DNA of 53,749 nt from Methylococcaceae bacterium (GCA_005772825.1 SXIP01000241.1:1-53749), one strand, 5' to 3'. Positions 27,419 through 36,908 are shown, counted from the first letter of the stretch. Program-made: numbers and translations. The notes: generated from the sequence alone by a model not told the origin.

Positions 27419-27840
27419 TGGCTTTCGGCAGTTTCGAGCACAACAAAAACCCGCATCCGGTAGCGGAAATCAACATGGTGCCGCTGATTGACGTGATGCT
27501 GGTGTTACTGATTATTTTTATGATCACCGCGCCGTTAATGACGCACACCGTGAAAATAGACTTGCCGAAAGCGGGCGCCCAATCCGAGCCTGAAGAACAT
27601 GACGCCATCGCCTTGTCGATCAATCTTGACCGGCAGTTATTCTGGAATGACAAGCCGGTATCACGCCAGGATCTTCAGCAACGCTTGCAGCAAATCGCAA
27701 CGCAGACACCGCAGCCGGAAGTCCATGTTCGCGCCGATCAGGCCGTGCCTTACCGGCTGATTGCGGAAACCTTGTCCGATGCGGCGCAGGCCGGCGTCAC
27801 CCGTATCGGTTTTGTTTCCGAGCCGGATAGCGCTAAATAA
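27418..27840 (+). CDS. exbD: ExbD proton channel subunit
   Basis: A 140-residue single-pass inner-membrane protein. The N-terminus EINMVPLIDVMLVLLIIFMITAPL carries the essential membrane aspartate (in PLIDVML), and a periplasmic domain follows (LDRQLFWNDKPVSRQDLQQRL, VHVRADQAVPY). It works with ExbB and TonB to energise receptors. Start and stop overlap exbB by one base. A MITE-like element follows directly. Confidence 0.93.
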   Translation: MAFGSFEHNKNPHPVAEINMVPLIDVMLVLLIIFMITAPLMTHTVKIDLPKAGAQSEPEEHDAIALSINLDRQLFWNDKPVSRQDLQQRLQQIATQTPQPEVHVRADQAVPYRLIAETLSDAAQAGVTRIGFVSEPDSAK

Positions 27841-27849
27841 AGGCGCACT

Positions 27850-27953
27850 AAGGAATAAGCATGAAATAACTTAAGCAACTTGTTCCCTCTCCCTCCGGGA
27901 GAGGGTTAGGGAGAGGGGATACAAATGATCAAGTTATTTTATGCTCATTCCTT
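27850..27953. repeat. MITE-like element, copy 2, with CCCTCTCCC hairpin
   Basis: About 104 bp with 23-base terminal inverted repeats (AAGGAATAAGCATGAAATAACTT and its complement, two mismatches). Inside is the C-rich hairpin CCCTCTCCCTCCGGGAGAGGG and a GGGAGAGGGG tail (27884-27919). It sits between exbD and the receptor gene, a place where read-through would otherwise be expected. Confidence 0.78.
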
Positions 27954-27965
27954 ACCAAGAACTCA

Positions 27966-27998
27966 CCCAGCCACCCAGCGATCCCCCGTCAGGCAGCC
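27966..27998 (+). repeat. Third copy of the CAGCCACCC...CAGGCAGCC motif
   Basis: CAGCCACCCAG, a short centre (CGATCCCCCGT) and CAGGCAGCC, ~40 bp before the receptor start. It resembles the two motifs between hemP and tonB. All three are within the iron-uptake block. Confidence 0.45.
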
Positions 27999-28036
27999 AT
28001 TTTTTAAAACTATAGCCACCTTAACAGGGAAATCGT

Positions 28037-30211
28037 ATGTTCAACCAACCGAAAACTAAAGCCAAATGGCCCTTAGGGGCCTTATTACCGCTCGGCGCCG
28101 TGCTCAGCGGCATGGTCATGGCCGCTGAGCCGTCCGTGACCGGCACCTCTTCCGACGAAGCTGAAGTGGTCCTTGAAGACGTCAAGGTCAAAACCGCGCA
28201 AGCGCAAAAAATCAACCGTTTCAAGGCGGAAACCTCCAGCACGGGCAGCAAGACCGAGATGGCGATCCGCGACATCCCGCAATCGGTCAGCGTTGTGAAA
28301 AAAGAGCTGATCCAATCGCAAAACGCCTTCAACCTGCGTGACGCCCTGAAAAACGTCAGCGGCCTGACCATCGCCGCCGGCGAGGGCGCACGCACGGGCG
28401 ATTCCATCACCTTGCGCGGTTTTGCCGCCAACACCGACAATTACCTGGATGGCGTCAAGGAAAACGGCCAATACAGCCGCGATACCTTCTTTATCGAAAA
28501 AGCCGAAGTGCTGAAAGGCGCATCCTCCATCCTGTTTGGACGAGGCGCAGTCGGCGGTGTCATCAATCAGGTCGCCAAAAAACCGACCGGCAAAACCGCG
28601 GTGAGCGGCGGGTTTACCTACGGCCTGTATGACTTCAAACGCACCACGATCGATGCCGAGACCACCTATAAGGACCTGTCCGCACGTCTTAATGCGCTCT
28701 ATCAGGATGCCGGATCATTCCGCGACTATAACGACAATATGCGCTGGGGCATTGCGCCGTCTTTCAAACTCAAACTGAGTAATGACACCGATGTGTCGAT
28801 GAATTTATTGCATCAAGAAGAGCAAGGTGTATTCGATTACGGTGTGCCGATGTTTCGCGGTAAACCCGCCGATGTGCCGATCAACACCTATTACGGCTTT
28901 ACCGATAATCGCCTGATGGATACGGATACCAATGTCGCCACGCTTGCCCTGAGCCATCGTTTCAATGACGAGTTTTCGGTTAAAAACACCGTGCGGGCCG
29001 GTACTTATGAACGCAATTACCTGACTCATTTATTTGGTTCGGTAACGGATAGCGGCGCGACCTCAACGGTGGCGCGTAACCAGGCATTGCGCCGCAATGA
29101 GCAGGACAACGTCTATAACCAGACCGATTTCGTCTATAAAAAACCACTGTTTGGTTTCAATAACACGCTGATGTTCGGCAGCGAATTCGGCTGGGAGAAT
29201 TACGATTTCAAATCCAAAAACTCCACCGGGGTCAGTAGTGTCTCCATTTTCAACCCGGTGCTGTCAGCTAGCAGCGGCAATGGTTTGGCGAGCGATTTCA
29301 GCGGGACTCTGGCGACCAACCGTTATACCGAAGCGCAAACTTACGCAGGCTATGTGCTGGATCAATTCGAACTGAACCCGGCATGGAAATTGTTGGTGGG
29401 AACCCGTTATGACCGGTTTGAAGCCCAACAGCTGGACCGTCTGGGTGTCGATAACTTCAGCCGCAGCGACAGCCAGTGGAGCCCGCGCGCCGGATTGGTC
29501 TGGCAACCGGACAAGGCGCAGTCTTATTATTTCAGTTACGGCACCTCGTTTAACCCGTCGGCTGAGAGCTTGTCGATCAGCGAAGCCAACGCCAATTTAC
29601 CGCCCGAGCATAACCGCAATTTTGAAATCGGCGCGAAATACGACCTGTTTGACGGACGCTTGTCGGCAACGGCGGCGGTGTTCCGCCTGGAAAAAACCAA
29701 TGCCCGCACGGCCGCGCCTAATGACGCTAATTTAACCATCCTGGCGGGCGAGCAACGTACCGACGGCTTTGAATTGGGCCTCGCGGGCGAACTGTTGCCG
29801 CGCTGGGATGTGTCGATGACCTACGCGTATCTTGATGCCGAAATTACCAAATCCAACACGACAGCGGTCGGTACGGTCAGCGGCCTGACCAAATCGCTTC
29901 AGGGTATGAACGCCACCAATGTCCCCGAGCACAGCGGCGTTATCTGGAACAGCTACCATCTGACCGATCATTGGGAAATCGGCGGCGGCGTGTTTTATGC
30001 AACGGACCGTTACGCGGACAACGTCAATGAAGTGACGTTGCCGGGTTATGCAAGACTGGATGCGGTGGTGGCTTATCATCAAAAGCATTACGACATCCAG
30101 ATGAATATCTTCAACCTGACCGACACGCATTACTATGAATCCGGGCAAACCCGATCGGCCTTGCCGGGCATGCCGATTTCAGGGCAATTGTCGGTCAACT
30201 TCAAATATTGA
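28037..30211 (+). CDS. fiu: TonB-dependent siderophore receptor, Fiu-like
   Basis: A 724-residue outer-membrane receptor. After a signal peptide (to ~AMAAE, residue 31) and a TonB-box region (VVLEDVKVKTA), the plug has RDIPQSVSVVKKELI, ITLRGFAANTDNYLDGVKENG and KGASSILFGRGAVGGVINQV, signatures of the siderophore subfamily. The barrel ends in the usual aromatic residue (LSVNFKY). The next genes encode a PepSY protein and a PiuC/YbiX hydroxylase. As fiu-ybiX in E. coli and piuA-piuC in Pseudomonas are linked, a catecholate siderophore is the likely substrate. That specificity is inference. Confidence 0.85.
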   Translation: MFNQPKTKAKWPLGALLPLGAVLSGMVMAAEPSVTGTSSDEAEVVLEDVKVKTAQAQKINRFKAETSSTGSKTEMAIRDIPQSVSVVKKELIQSQNAFNLRDALKNVSGLTIAAGEGARTGDSITLRGFAANTDNYLDGVKENGQYSRDTFFIEKAEVLKGASSILFGRGAVGGVINQVAKKPTGKTAVSGGFTYGLYDFKRTTIDAETTYKDLSARLNALYQDAGSFRDYNDNMRWGIAPSFKLKLSNDTDVSMNLLHQEEQGVFDYGVPMFRGKPADVPINTYYGFTDNRLMDTDTNVATLALSHRFNDEFSVKNTVRAGTYERNYLTHLFGSVTDSGATSTVARNQALRRNEQDNVYNQTDFVYKKPLFGFNNTLMFGSEFGWENYDFKSKNSTGVSSVSIFNPVLSASSGNGLASDFSGTLATNRYTEAQTYAGYVLDQFELNPAWKLLVGTRYDRFEAQQLDRLGVDNFSRSDSQWSPRAGLVWQPDKAQSYYFSYGTSFNPSAESLSISEANANLPPEHNRNFEIGAKYDLFDGRLSATAAVFRLEKTNARTAAPNDANLTILAGEQRTDGFELGLAGELLPRWDVSMTYAYLDAEITKSNTTAVGTVSGLTKSLQGMNATNVPEHSGVIWNSYHLTDHWEIGGGVFYATDRYADNVNEVTLPGYARLDAVVAYHQKHYDIQMNIFNLTDTHYYESGQTRSALPGMPISGQLSVNFKY

Positions 30212-30224
30212 GGCGTAATTATTA

Positions 30225-30932
30225 ATGAATACATCCACAGACGTTTTGCCAAAGCCAGCCGCACGCCCGCCGAAAACGAACGGTGGCTATTTGTTCTTAC
30301 CTAAACAGTGGGCGCGCGGCGCATTCCTGAAATGGTTGCGCCGCACCCACGCCTGGCTGGGCTTGTGGGGCGCGGCCTTAGGGTTGCTGTTCGGGGTGTC
30401 CGGTATTCTACTCAACCACCGCGACCTCCTGAAAATCCCTGCCGCAAAAATGGAGCAGAGCGAAATCCAATTGCCGCTGCCGGAACCACGTCCGGCCGAC
30501 CCCAAAGCAATGGCGACATGGCTTGGGCAAACCCTGGAGATTGATACCCGATCCGCCCGGATTCGCCGGGAAACCGGTAAAATCGTGACCTGGAACAACA
30601 CCGTATTGCAACAACCGCCGCTCTGGCAAATCGCCGTGCGCAATCCCAAGCGTATGTTGCAAGCCGATTACTGGGAAGGCAACGCCTTTGTCAGCGTCAA
30701 ACAGAGTGAAGGCAATTTTTTTGCGATACTGACCCATCTGCACAAAGGCAGCGGAGTGGGTATTGGCTGGGTGTTGCTGGCCGATACGCTGGCGGGCAGT
30801 CTGATCGTCTTGAGCTTGACCGGCACGTTGCTGTGGACGCGCCTGCATGGACCGCGTTTGGCGGCTGCCGGCTTGGGTTTGGGCTCGTTGAGCCTGATGG
30901 TGTTGTTCGCGTTGCAAGCCATTGGAGAATGA
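30225..30932 (+). CDS. PepSY-associated transmembrane protein
   Basis: A 235-residue inner-membrane protein. The N-terminal segment LRRTHAWLGLWGAALGLLFGVSGILLNHRD is the PepSY-TM hallmark. A periplasmic region follows (~70-165), then TLAGSLIVLSLTGTLLWTRLH and a last hydrophobic stretch (GLGLGSLSLMVLFALQAIG). It is much shorter than the ~400-500-residue PepSY ferric reductase relatives. Such proteins are common beside siderophore receptor genes and may help reduce or release periplasmic iron. It lies 13 bp after the receptor gene and 3 bp before the hydroxylase gene. Confidence 0.82.
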   Translation: MNTSTDVLPKPAARPPKTNGGYLFLPKQWARGAFLKWLRRTHAWLGLWGAALGLLFGVSGILLNHRDLLKIPAAKMEQSEIQLPLPEPRPADPKAMATWLGQTLEIDTRSARIRRETGKIVTWNNTVLQQPPLWQIAVRNPKRMLQADYWEGNAFVSVKQSEGNFFAILTHLHKGSGVGIGWVLLADTLAGSLIVLSLTGTLLWTRLHGPRLAAAGLGLGSLSLMVLFALQAIGE

Positions 30933-30935
30933 GCC

Positions 30936-31619
30936 ATGCTGATTGAAATCCCGGAGCTCCTGTCCAGCGAAACCCTGCAACACTGTCGCGACGTGCTCGC
31001 CGACGCGCCGTGGGCGGACGGCTTGATTACCGCCGGTACGCAATCGGCGCAAGTCAAAAATAACCGGCAATTGCCGGAGCAAAGCAAACAATGCCAAGTA
31101 TTGCGTAACCTCATTGCCGACGCATTGAACCGGAATGCACTGTTTTTATCGGCGGCCTTACCGAAACGCATTTTTCCGCCGCTGTTTAACTGCTACGAGG
31201 GTGACCATAACGCCTTCGGCAACCACATCGACAATGCCGTGCGCCAATGCCCGATCAGCGGCCAGCGGGTGCGCACGGACTTGTCCGCGACCGTATTTTT
31301 AAGCGACCCCGACAGTTACGACGGAGGTGAATTGGTGATTGAAGACACTTACGGACGCCATGCCGTCAAGCTGGCTGCCGGTGACATGGTCTTGTACCCC
31401 GGCTCCAGCCTGCACCGTGTCGAGCCCGTCACGCGTGGCACGCGCCTGGCCTCATTTTTCTGGATTGAAAGCATGACCCGCGAAACCGAACGCCGAAGGT
31501 TATTGTTTGAAATGGACATGGCGATATTACAAATACGCACTATCCAGGGTGACTCTGAACCGGCTGTTAATTTGACGGGCTGTTACCATAATCTACTGAG
31601 GATGTGGGCGGAGGTTTGA
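30936..31619 (+). CDS. piuC: PKHD-type Fe(II)/2-oxoglutarate hydroxylase PiuC/YbiX
   Basis: A 227-residue cytoplasmic dioxygenase of the prolyl 4-hydroxylase fold. The iron triad is His97 and Asp99 (FGNHIDNA) with His160 ([10 protein letters not shown]); Arg170 ([11 protein letters not shown]) should bind 2-oxoglutarate. The [21 protein letters not shown] strand block is typical. Its link to a catecholate receptor is conserved across proteobacteria, though the physiological substrate is not established. It probably ends the iron block; the 239-bp gap after it shows no ORF and no clear terminator. Confidence 0.92.
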   Translation: MLIEIPELLSSETLQHCRDVLADAPWADGLITAGTQSAQVKNNRQLPEQSKQCQVLRNLIADALNRNALFLSAALPKRIFPPLFNCYEGDHNAFGNHIDNAVRQCPISGQRVRTDLSATVFLSDPDSYDGGELVIEDTYGRHAVKLAAGDMVLYPGSSLHRVEPVTRGTRLASFFWIESMTRETERRRLLFEMDMAILQIRTIQGDSEPAVNLTGCYHNLLRMWAEV

Positions 31620-31858
31620 GCGGTTTTATTGTTACGACTCACCCCGCGCAGTGACCCTGGATAGAGTTATCGAGCCTAAGCCCATTGATTTCTCAGGGGC
31701 AACCTGTGGCGTTAATGAGCGTTGAGAGTTAACCGGCAAACCCTGATCTTTCGGACTTATATTGCATTTTGCAAAAACGCTAGGGCAAAAATCGGGATTG
31801 AAACTATGCTTTAGTTTTCAGCAAATTCCTTGCTCCCCTTACTATCAGGGCAACGACG

Positions 31859-33880
31859 ATGATAAAACTACGCCTTTTAATTTCCATCTGCTTCTGTCTG
31901 ACTTTGCCGGGTTATGCAGCAAAAGCAACAGCCTTGGCTCAGCCGGTCGAAACGGCGATCAACGCATGCGCGATAGCTTCTCTGGCGGACGCCTTACCTT
32001 ATATTCTGGCCACTGACCCCATTACCGGAGAACCGGATTGCACGATTCGCTACGCGCATAAGGATTATTCCACTACCGGTACTGCCGAGCTTGAAGAGAT
32101 CATACGCACCGGCATTACCGCGTGGCGCAAGCAGGAATTCGATAATCGTGCCTGTGTGCAATGCCACGGCCCGGATATGATCGAGTTCGCTTACCTCGAT
32201 TATGGCGCGGCAAATTTCTTGCGGCGTTCCAGTCAGCATGTTGTACCCGCTACCACCGAAAAGCTGCTGGATGCGGTTTTCGCGATACGGAAAAAATATC
32301 AAATAAAGCCTAAAAATCCCTTTGTGTTCCGGCCTATGCAACCCGGCGGGCGGGTGCTGGGCAATATCGCCGCGTCTTCTCAAAGCAGGGATTACGCCTT
32401 TGGCCAGTATCTCGTCACGCAGAAGCACCTGCTGTTGGCCGGCGAGCGCATGGGTTTTGATGTCAACGATATTGCCGGTTCCATTGCCAAAGCCAAGGCC
32501 ATGAGAACTCAACTGAAAAACATCAACCTCGCCAATTTGAAAATAGGTATCCCTTTTCCGTTGTGGTCCGAAGATAAATTTCACGGCCCGAAGCATAAAA
32601 CACTGAATGCCTGGCTGCCCAAAGTAGAGCATACTTTCTCAAATCAGGGCGCGATGATGGGCTATCACGACCGGTATTTGACTATCCCTCAAACCGCCGG
32701 GTCGGGTACAAGTGATTATAATTTGTCCGCTCTATTGCAAGGGATTGATGTCTATCAATCCTTGCCGTCGGCGCGCTTCTTCGGTTCCGGCAGGGGCAAA
32801 AAGTATATTGAGGCGCAATATCTTGCGGTGCAACTGGGTGCTCACTTCATGCGTATGGAGGTGTTAAAAAACGCCCCGGCGACTATTCGGAACCTGGAAT
32901 TCGTTCCGGCCAACATGAAAACACTGGACCGCATCGCCATTAATCCTTACCCGTTTTTCAACGGGCCCTGGGATTTTGCCGCGCACTTTAGGGACAACGC
33001 CCTGTCGACTGCGATGGTGGTTGAGCAACAGCCCTTTCCCATCGATACCGTGGCTGACTTTTTCGACATGACACCTGCCCAGAAAGCCGGTCTCACCAAT
33101 ATTAATCAGCTTAGCCCCACGCAGCTTGAACAACTGGTAGCCGATAGCGATAACGTCATCCTGCCCTGGTTCTGGATGGGCTGGGTATTGGACCGGACTC
33201 TCAAATTTACCAATCAGGATTTCCCGCCGATGTCTGCCGAGTATTTTGCCGAACATCTCTGGAAAAGGAATCAGGGCTACCCCATTCACGCCGCTTTCAT
33301 GGTCGCGAAACGCAATGCCGAAATACTCGGCGCACCGGCTTATTCGCTACCGGTCAGGAATAACAGCAAGCAAAGCGCGGAAATGAATACGAGGGTGCAT
33401 TACGCGAATAAATGGCCTTACATCCACCCGGACGGCAACGCCCATCCGCATATAGCGGCTTACAATAGCGCCATGATCGGCAAGGACAGCGCCGCCGCGC
33501 AGGACCGGATACTGACCGGGGCTTTTCCCGAGTTGACCAATTTCGCGGAAAACAAGCAGATGGAGTATAAGGATTACCATTTGGCAGGCATCAGCCCGAA
33601 CAAGATTGCCGATACGCAGCCGGATCACCTGGCGCTTTATCAGCGGATTACCGGCAACATGTATCGCATGTTCCTGTTGATGATGCTGGATGCGCTCAAC
33701 CACGACCGCCCGCTCGGTTATCCTGCCGCCGTTCACGACAAAATCAACAAAATGGAAGCTTTCTTTAAAGGCGCAGTCAGCGAACCCCGCTATGTCGGTT
33801 CCGATAACGAGGCCTTAGTGAGCCTGCTCAGGACGCAACTCCCGGCAGAGGGTCGGGGCGGTCTGGTTTCTGTGCCTTAG
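31859..33880 (+). CDS. Large secreted protein with one CxxCH haem motif, function unknown
   Basis: A 673-residue exported protein. A signal peptide (~1-24) precedes a region with extra Cys (37 and 61) and a single c-type haem motif CVQCH (99-103), followed by GPDMIEFAYLDYG. The remaining ~570 residues are rich in aromatic residues, His and Met, with no second CxxCH. Notable stretches are KVEHTFSNQGAMMGYHDRYL, LGAHFMRMEVLKNAPA and PWFWMGWVLDRTLKF. A mature periplasmic monohaem protein of this size is unusual. I do not recognise a named family. A 9-bp terminator hairpin follows. A multicopper oxidase gene lies 1 kb downstream. Confidence 0.7.
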   Translation: MIKLRLLISICFCLTLPGYAAKATALAQPVETAINACAIASLADALPYILATDPITGEPDCTIRYAHKDYSTTGTAELEEIIRTGITAWRKQEFDNRACVQCHGPDMIEFAYLDYGAANFLRRSSQHVVPATTEKLLDAVFAIRKKYQIKPKNPFVFRPMQPGGRVLGNIAASSQSRDYAFGQYLVTQKHLLLAGERMGFDVNDIAGSIAKAKAMRTQLKNINLANLKIGIPFPLWSEDKFHGPKHKTLNAWLPKVEHTFSNQGAMMGYHDRYLTIPQTAGSGTSDYNLSALLQGIDVYQSLPSARFFGSGRGKKYIEAQYLAVQLGAHFMRMEVLKNAPATIRNLEFVPANMKTLDRIAINPYPFFNGPWDFAAHFRDNALSTAMVVEQQPFPIDTVADFFDMTPAQKAGLTNINQLSPTQLEQLVADSDNVILPWFWMGWVLDRTLKFTNQDFPPMSAEYFAEHLWKRNQGYPIHAAFMVAKRNAEILGAPAYSLPVRNNSKQSAEMNTRVHYANKWPYIHPDGNAHPHIAAYNSAMIGKDSAAAQDRILTGAFPELTNFAENKQMEYKDYHLAGISPNKIADTQPDHLALYQRITGNMYRMFLLMMLDALNHDRPLGYPAAVHDKINKMEAFFKGAVSEPRYVGSDNEALVSLLRTQLPAEGRGGLVSVP

Positions 33881-33907
33881 ATCACACGGGGCAACAGATT
33901 TTTCTGT

Positions 33908-33936
33908 GCGGGAAATCCTTCACTATTTCCCGCTTT
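33908..33936 (+). terminator. Intrinsic terminator after the CxxCH protein gene
   Basis: A perfect 9-bp stem GCGGGAAAT / ATTTCCCGC with an 8-base loop, followed by TTT. It lies 28 bp after the stop codon. Confidence 0.65.
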
Positions 33937-33939
33937 CAC

Positions 33940-33945
33940 TATAAT
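33940..33945 (+). promoter_or_regulatory. Possible -10 element of the GNAT gene
   Basis: A perfect TATAAT between the terminator hairpin and the acetyltransferase gene. No convincing -35 is seen at 16-18 bp upstream. Confidence 0.35.
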
Positions 33946-34020
33946 AGGCGCAATTCGCCGTAGTCGATCATGTTGGCGAGCGGCGCTCATACATCCTTCA
34001 CGTACTATAAAACATCACTG

Positions 34021-34515
34021 ATGATCGCAGATTATGACATCGGCCTTGCGGTTCCAGGCGAAGCGGCGGCGATTGCCCGCCTGTCGCGCGATATTGTCGA
34101 ATACGGCATGACTTGGGGCTGGACGCCCAGGCGTGTGCTCGCCCGGCACTTCGATCGCTCGACTAATGTTGTGGTCGCCAGGAGCTCGGGCATTGTGATT
34201 GGCTTCGCGCTGATGGAATACAGCGATGATTACGCGCATCTGCTGTTGCTCGGTGTAGCGCCGAACTGTCAACGCAGAGGTATTGCCAGCGCCTTGCTGG
34301 CCTGGCTGGAAGCGACACTGAGGGTTGCCGGTATTGTCAGGATTCTCGCCGAAGTCAGGGAAACCAACGAAGGCGCAAGGGCCTTTTATCAATCACGCGG
34401 CTTTGAGGAATATGCGCTTACGCCGGGTTACTATCAAAAGATCGAGAACGCCGTGCATCTGTCCAAGGTGTTGAACGTTGGCGGCGCATCATTCGGTCAA
34501 GGTAACGCGCAATGA
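34021..34515 (+). CDS. GNAT-family N-acetyltransferase
   Basis: A 164-residue cytoplasmic acetyltransferase. The acetyl-CoA binding signature is VAPNCQRRGIASALLAWLEATLR, preceded by the AHLLLLG strand and followed by LAEVRETNEGARAFYQSRGFEEYALTPGYY. The start is uncertain: ATG 34021 fits the domain edge (MIADYDIGLAVPGEAAAI), while ATG 33970 would add 17 residues. Neither has a good ribosome site. The RimI-like architecture suggests an amine or protein N-terminus as acceptor, which cannot be narrowed further. Confidence 0.8.
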   Translation: MIADYDIGLAVPGEAAAIARLSRDIVEYGMTWGWTPRRVLARHFDRSTNVVVARSSGIVIGFALMEYSDDYAHLLLLGVAPNCQRRGIASALLAWLEATLRVAGIVRILAEVRETNEGARAFYQSRGFEEYALTPGYYQKIENAVHLSKVLNVGGASFGQGNAQ

Positions 34516-34836
34516 ATAACCTATTTCGTGGGCATTTAATTTAGCGCAAGTTACCGAAGGTGCCGGGATGATGGCGTCTGCCGGAAAATCGTCTCTTCGC
34601 ACCGAAACTGCATTTCCTCTGTTCAAGTCACCATCAAGTCAGTTCGCAGCATTGGCTTCGTCAGTGTAAATACCACGAGACAAACATCAGATTTCATCCC
34701 CTAGTCAAGTATTATTTTGATTATTTGCGATCCAGGCAAGTAATCATTATGTGTGCCGATGTATTCTGATACTATTTCTGCAACATAATCAGATCGACTA
34801 CAACCCATTAAAAAATAACAGGAAGGGGGACACAAG
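34516..34836. other. 321-bp intergenic region before the multicopper oxidase gene
   Basis: No ORF, repeat or clear terminator seen. The last 120 bp are AT-rich and probably contain the promoter; GGAAGGGGG at 34821-34829 is a good ribosome site 7 bases ahead of the ATG. Confidence 0.5.
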
Positions 34837-36834
34837 ATGAATTTTAGCCGTCAAAGCGGTTTATTTTCAGCATTCGGCGGACAGCACCGCTGTTTAACCA
34901 CTGCACTTGCTTTGATCGTTGCGGCATTCGGAATTGCGCCGATCATTGCTAAAGCCGACGCCGGGCTATCGGCACAAGCACGTATCGTTGAAGATCCGCC
35001 CTTGCTGAAAGCCGTGCAAACAACGGATAAATCGGCGGGTGCTCCCGGAAATGTTTACGATCTTAATGTGGTTTATACCAGAGGCACTATCTGGAATCCG
35101 GCAACACAGCAGTATGATGAGGTGAACCTGCGTAGCTACCAGGGCACCGATACCAACCCCAAAGTGCCTTTTATTTCACCGATGATTGCGACATCGCCGG
35201 GGCAAACCTTGCGGATAACATTGAATAACAAACTGCCGACAGACCCAAGCTGTACTCAGCACGGTGTCGATGTCAACACCCCGCATTGCTTCAACGGTAC
35301 CAACCTGCACACGCACGGCATGTGGATAAACCCGAACGGCAATGGTGATAATGTGCTGATTTCAATAAATCCCGGCGTGAGCTTTCAGTATGAATACAAC
35401 ATTCCTCCCGATCATCCGGCAGGTACGTACTGGTATCACACGCATCGTCACGGTTCGACGGCGCTACAGGTGTCCAGCGGCATGTCCGGCGCATTGATCA
35501 TCCGCGGCGCGCGCCTGCCTACCATCAACACTCACGGCGACATCGATACCCTGCTGAAACCCACCGACAGGCAGCCGTTCAAGGAACGCGTTTTGGTGTT
35601 GCAGCAGATTCAATACGCCTGCCGCAATGCAAGAGGCGCCGTTAAAACCAATCCTGACGGCAGTTACCGCTGCGATGCCGGCGATATAGGCGGCATCGAA
35701 GGCTACGACGCACTGGGCTTTTCATGGCCGGTTTCAGGGCGCTATACATCCATCAACGGCCATGTGTTGCCTACGTTCAAGGGCGCCAGCACCGGCCATA
35801 TCGAACGCTGGCGCGTTATCCACGGCGGCATAAGCAACTCCATCAATCTCCAGTTCCGCAAATTGAAAACAGGCGCGACCAGCCCGCTGGCTTTGCCGCT
35901 GACCATAGATCAGCAGGATGCCTATATCGAAGCCAATTGCACAGGCGATCCCTTGCCGCAGCATCTGATTGCGGCGGACGGTTTGACCATGGGCGCGGCG
36001 TTGAAGACCGATGTGACGGTCTTTCAACCCGGTTATCGCTGGGATGCCCTGATGGTCTTCCCAGAGGCGGGCCCCTATTGCATCATCGATGACGCCGCTC
36101 CGGCATCGGCCAACGTAGGCAAGTCGACTCCTTCGCGGCAGTTACTCGGCGTGGTCAATGTGACGGAGGGAAGAAAAGTGCCTGCCGACATCAGCGGCTA
36201 TTTACGTGCGGAACTGGTTGCCGCCGCTAAAGTAAACATCCCCAATCGGACCGTCAGGAGCCGGGTGGTGACCGATCTGCGCAACGACTTGAAGCTGACG
36301 AGTTTTACTCCGCACTCGGATATCACTGACGAAGAAGTGAGAAATGAAGACGAGCAACAATTGATTTTCGACATCAGCGGCATTCCGACAGCCTTTAAAA
36401 TAGACGGCTACCCTTACGATCCGGCACGTATCGACCGCGTATTGAATCTGGGCGGCGTGGCCGAATGGACGCTGAAATCCGATCTTGCCGGCCATCCTTT
36501 CCATATACACGTCAACCCGTTCCAGATTGTAAAAATTCTTGATCCCAACGGTAAAGACGTGAGCGATCCCAATGCCGTGGACGATGCCGATGGGACAATC
36601 GACCCGCAGTTCCGTGGCTTAAAGGGCGTATGGAAAGACACCTTATGGGTGAAGAATCTCAGTTATGGAACCAAAGGCCAATACACGCTGGTGGTTCGCA
36701 CCCGCTACCGGCGCTATATAGGCGATTTTGTGCTGCATTGCCATATTCTGGATCACGAAGATATGGGAATGATGCAAAATATCCGCATCGCGCTGCCTGA
36801 CGGTATGGGCGGCACCAGCCTGGGCCATCATTAG
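34837..36834 (+). CDS. Laccase-like multicopper oxidase, exported
   Basis: A 665-residue periplasmic multicopper oxidase. A long signal region (~1-43) precedes three cupredoxin domains. All four copper motifs are present: HTHG (~159), HTHRHG (~200), HPFHIH (~553) and HCHILDHEDMGMM (~634), with a Met in the axial type-1 position. Extra Cys in the C-terminal half (ANCTGD, PYCIID) may form disulfides. The protein ends in a His pair. Substrates could be phenolics or metal ions such as Cu(I) or Fe(II). Methanotrophs handle much copper, so a copper-related role is plausible but not shown. Confidence 0.88.
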   Translation: MNFSRQSGLFSAFGGQHRCLTTALALIVAAFGIAPIIAKADAGLSAQARIVEDPPLLKAVQTTDKSAGAPGNVYDLNVVYTRGTIWNPATQQYDEVNLRSYQGTDTNPKVPFISPMIATSPGQTLRITLNNKLPTDPSCTQHGVDVNTPHCFNGTNLHTHGMWINPNGNGDNVLISINPGVSFQYEYNIPPDHPAGTYWYHTHRHGSTALQVSSGMSGALIIRGARLPTINTHGDIDTLLKPTDRQPFKERVLVLQQIQYACRNARGAVKTNPDGSYRCDAGDIGGIEGYDALGFSWPVSGRYTSINGHVLPTFKGASTGHIERWRVIHGGISNSINLQFRKLKTGATSPLALPLTIDQQDAYIEANCTGDPLPQHLIAADGLTMGAALKTDVTVFQPGYRWDALMVFPEAGPYCIIDDAAPASANVGKSTPSRQLLGVVNVTEGRKVPADISGYLRAELVAAAKVNIPNRTVRSRVVTDLRNDLKLTSFTPHSDITDEEVRNEDEQQLIFDISGIPTAFKIDGYPYDPARIDRVLNLGGVAEWTLKSDLAGHPFHIHVNPFQIVKILDPNGKDVSDPNAVDDADGTIDPQFRGLKGVWKDTLWVKNLSYGTKGQYTLVVRTRYRRYIGDFVLHCHILDHEDMGMMQNIRIALPDGMGGTSLGHH

Positions 36835-36908
36835 CGCGGGTAGGGCGGATAAAATACAAGCCAATCCTGTGTTTTATCATATAGATAACGAAATGAATAA
36901 GGGCGGGC

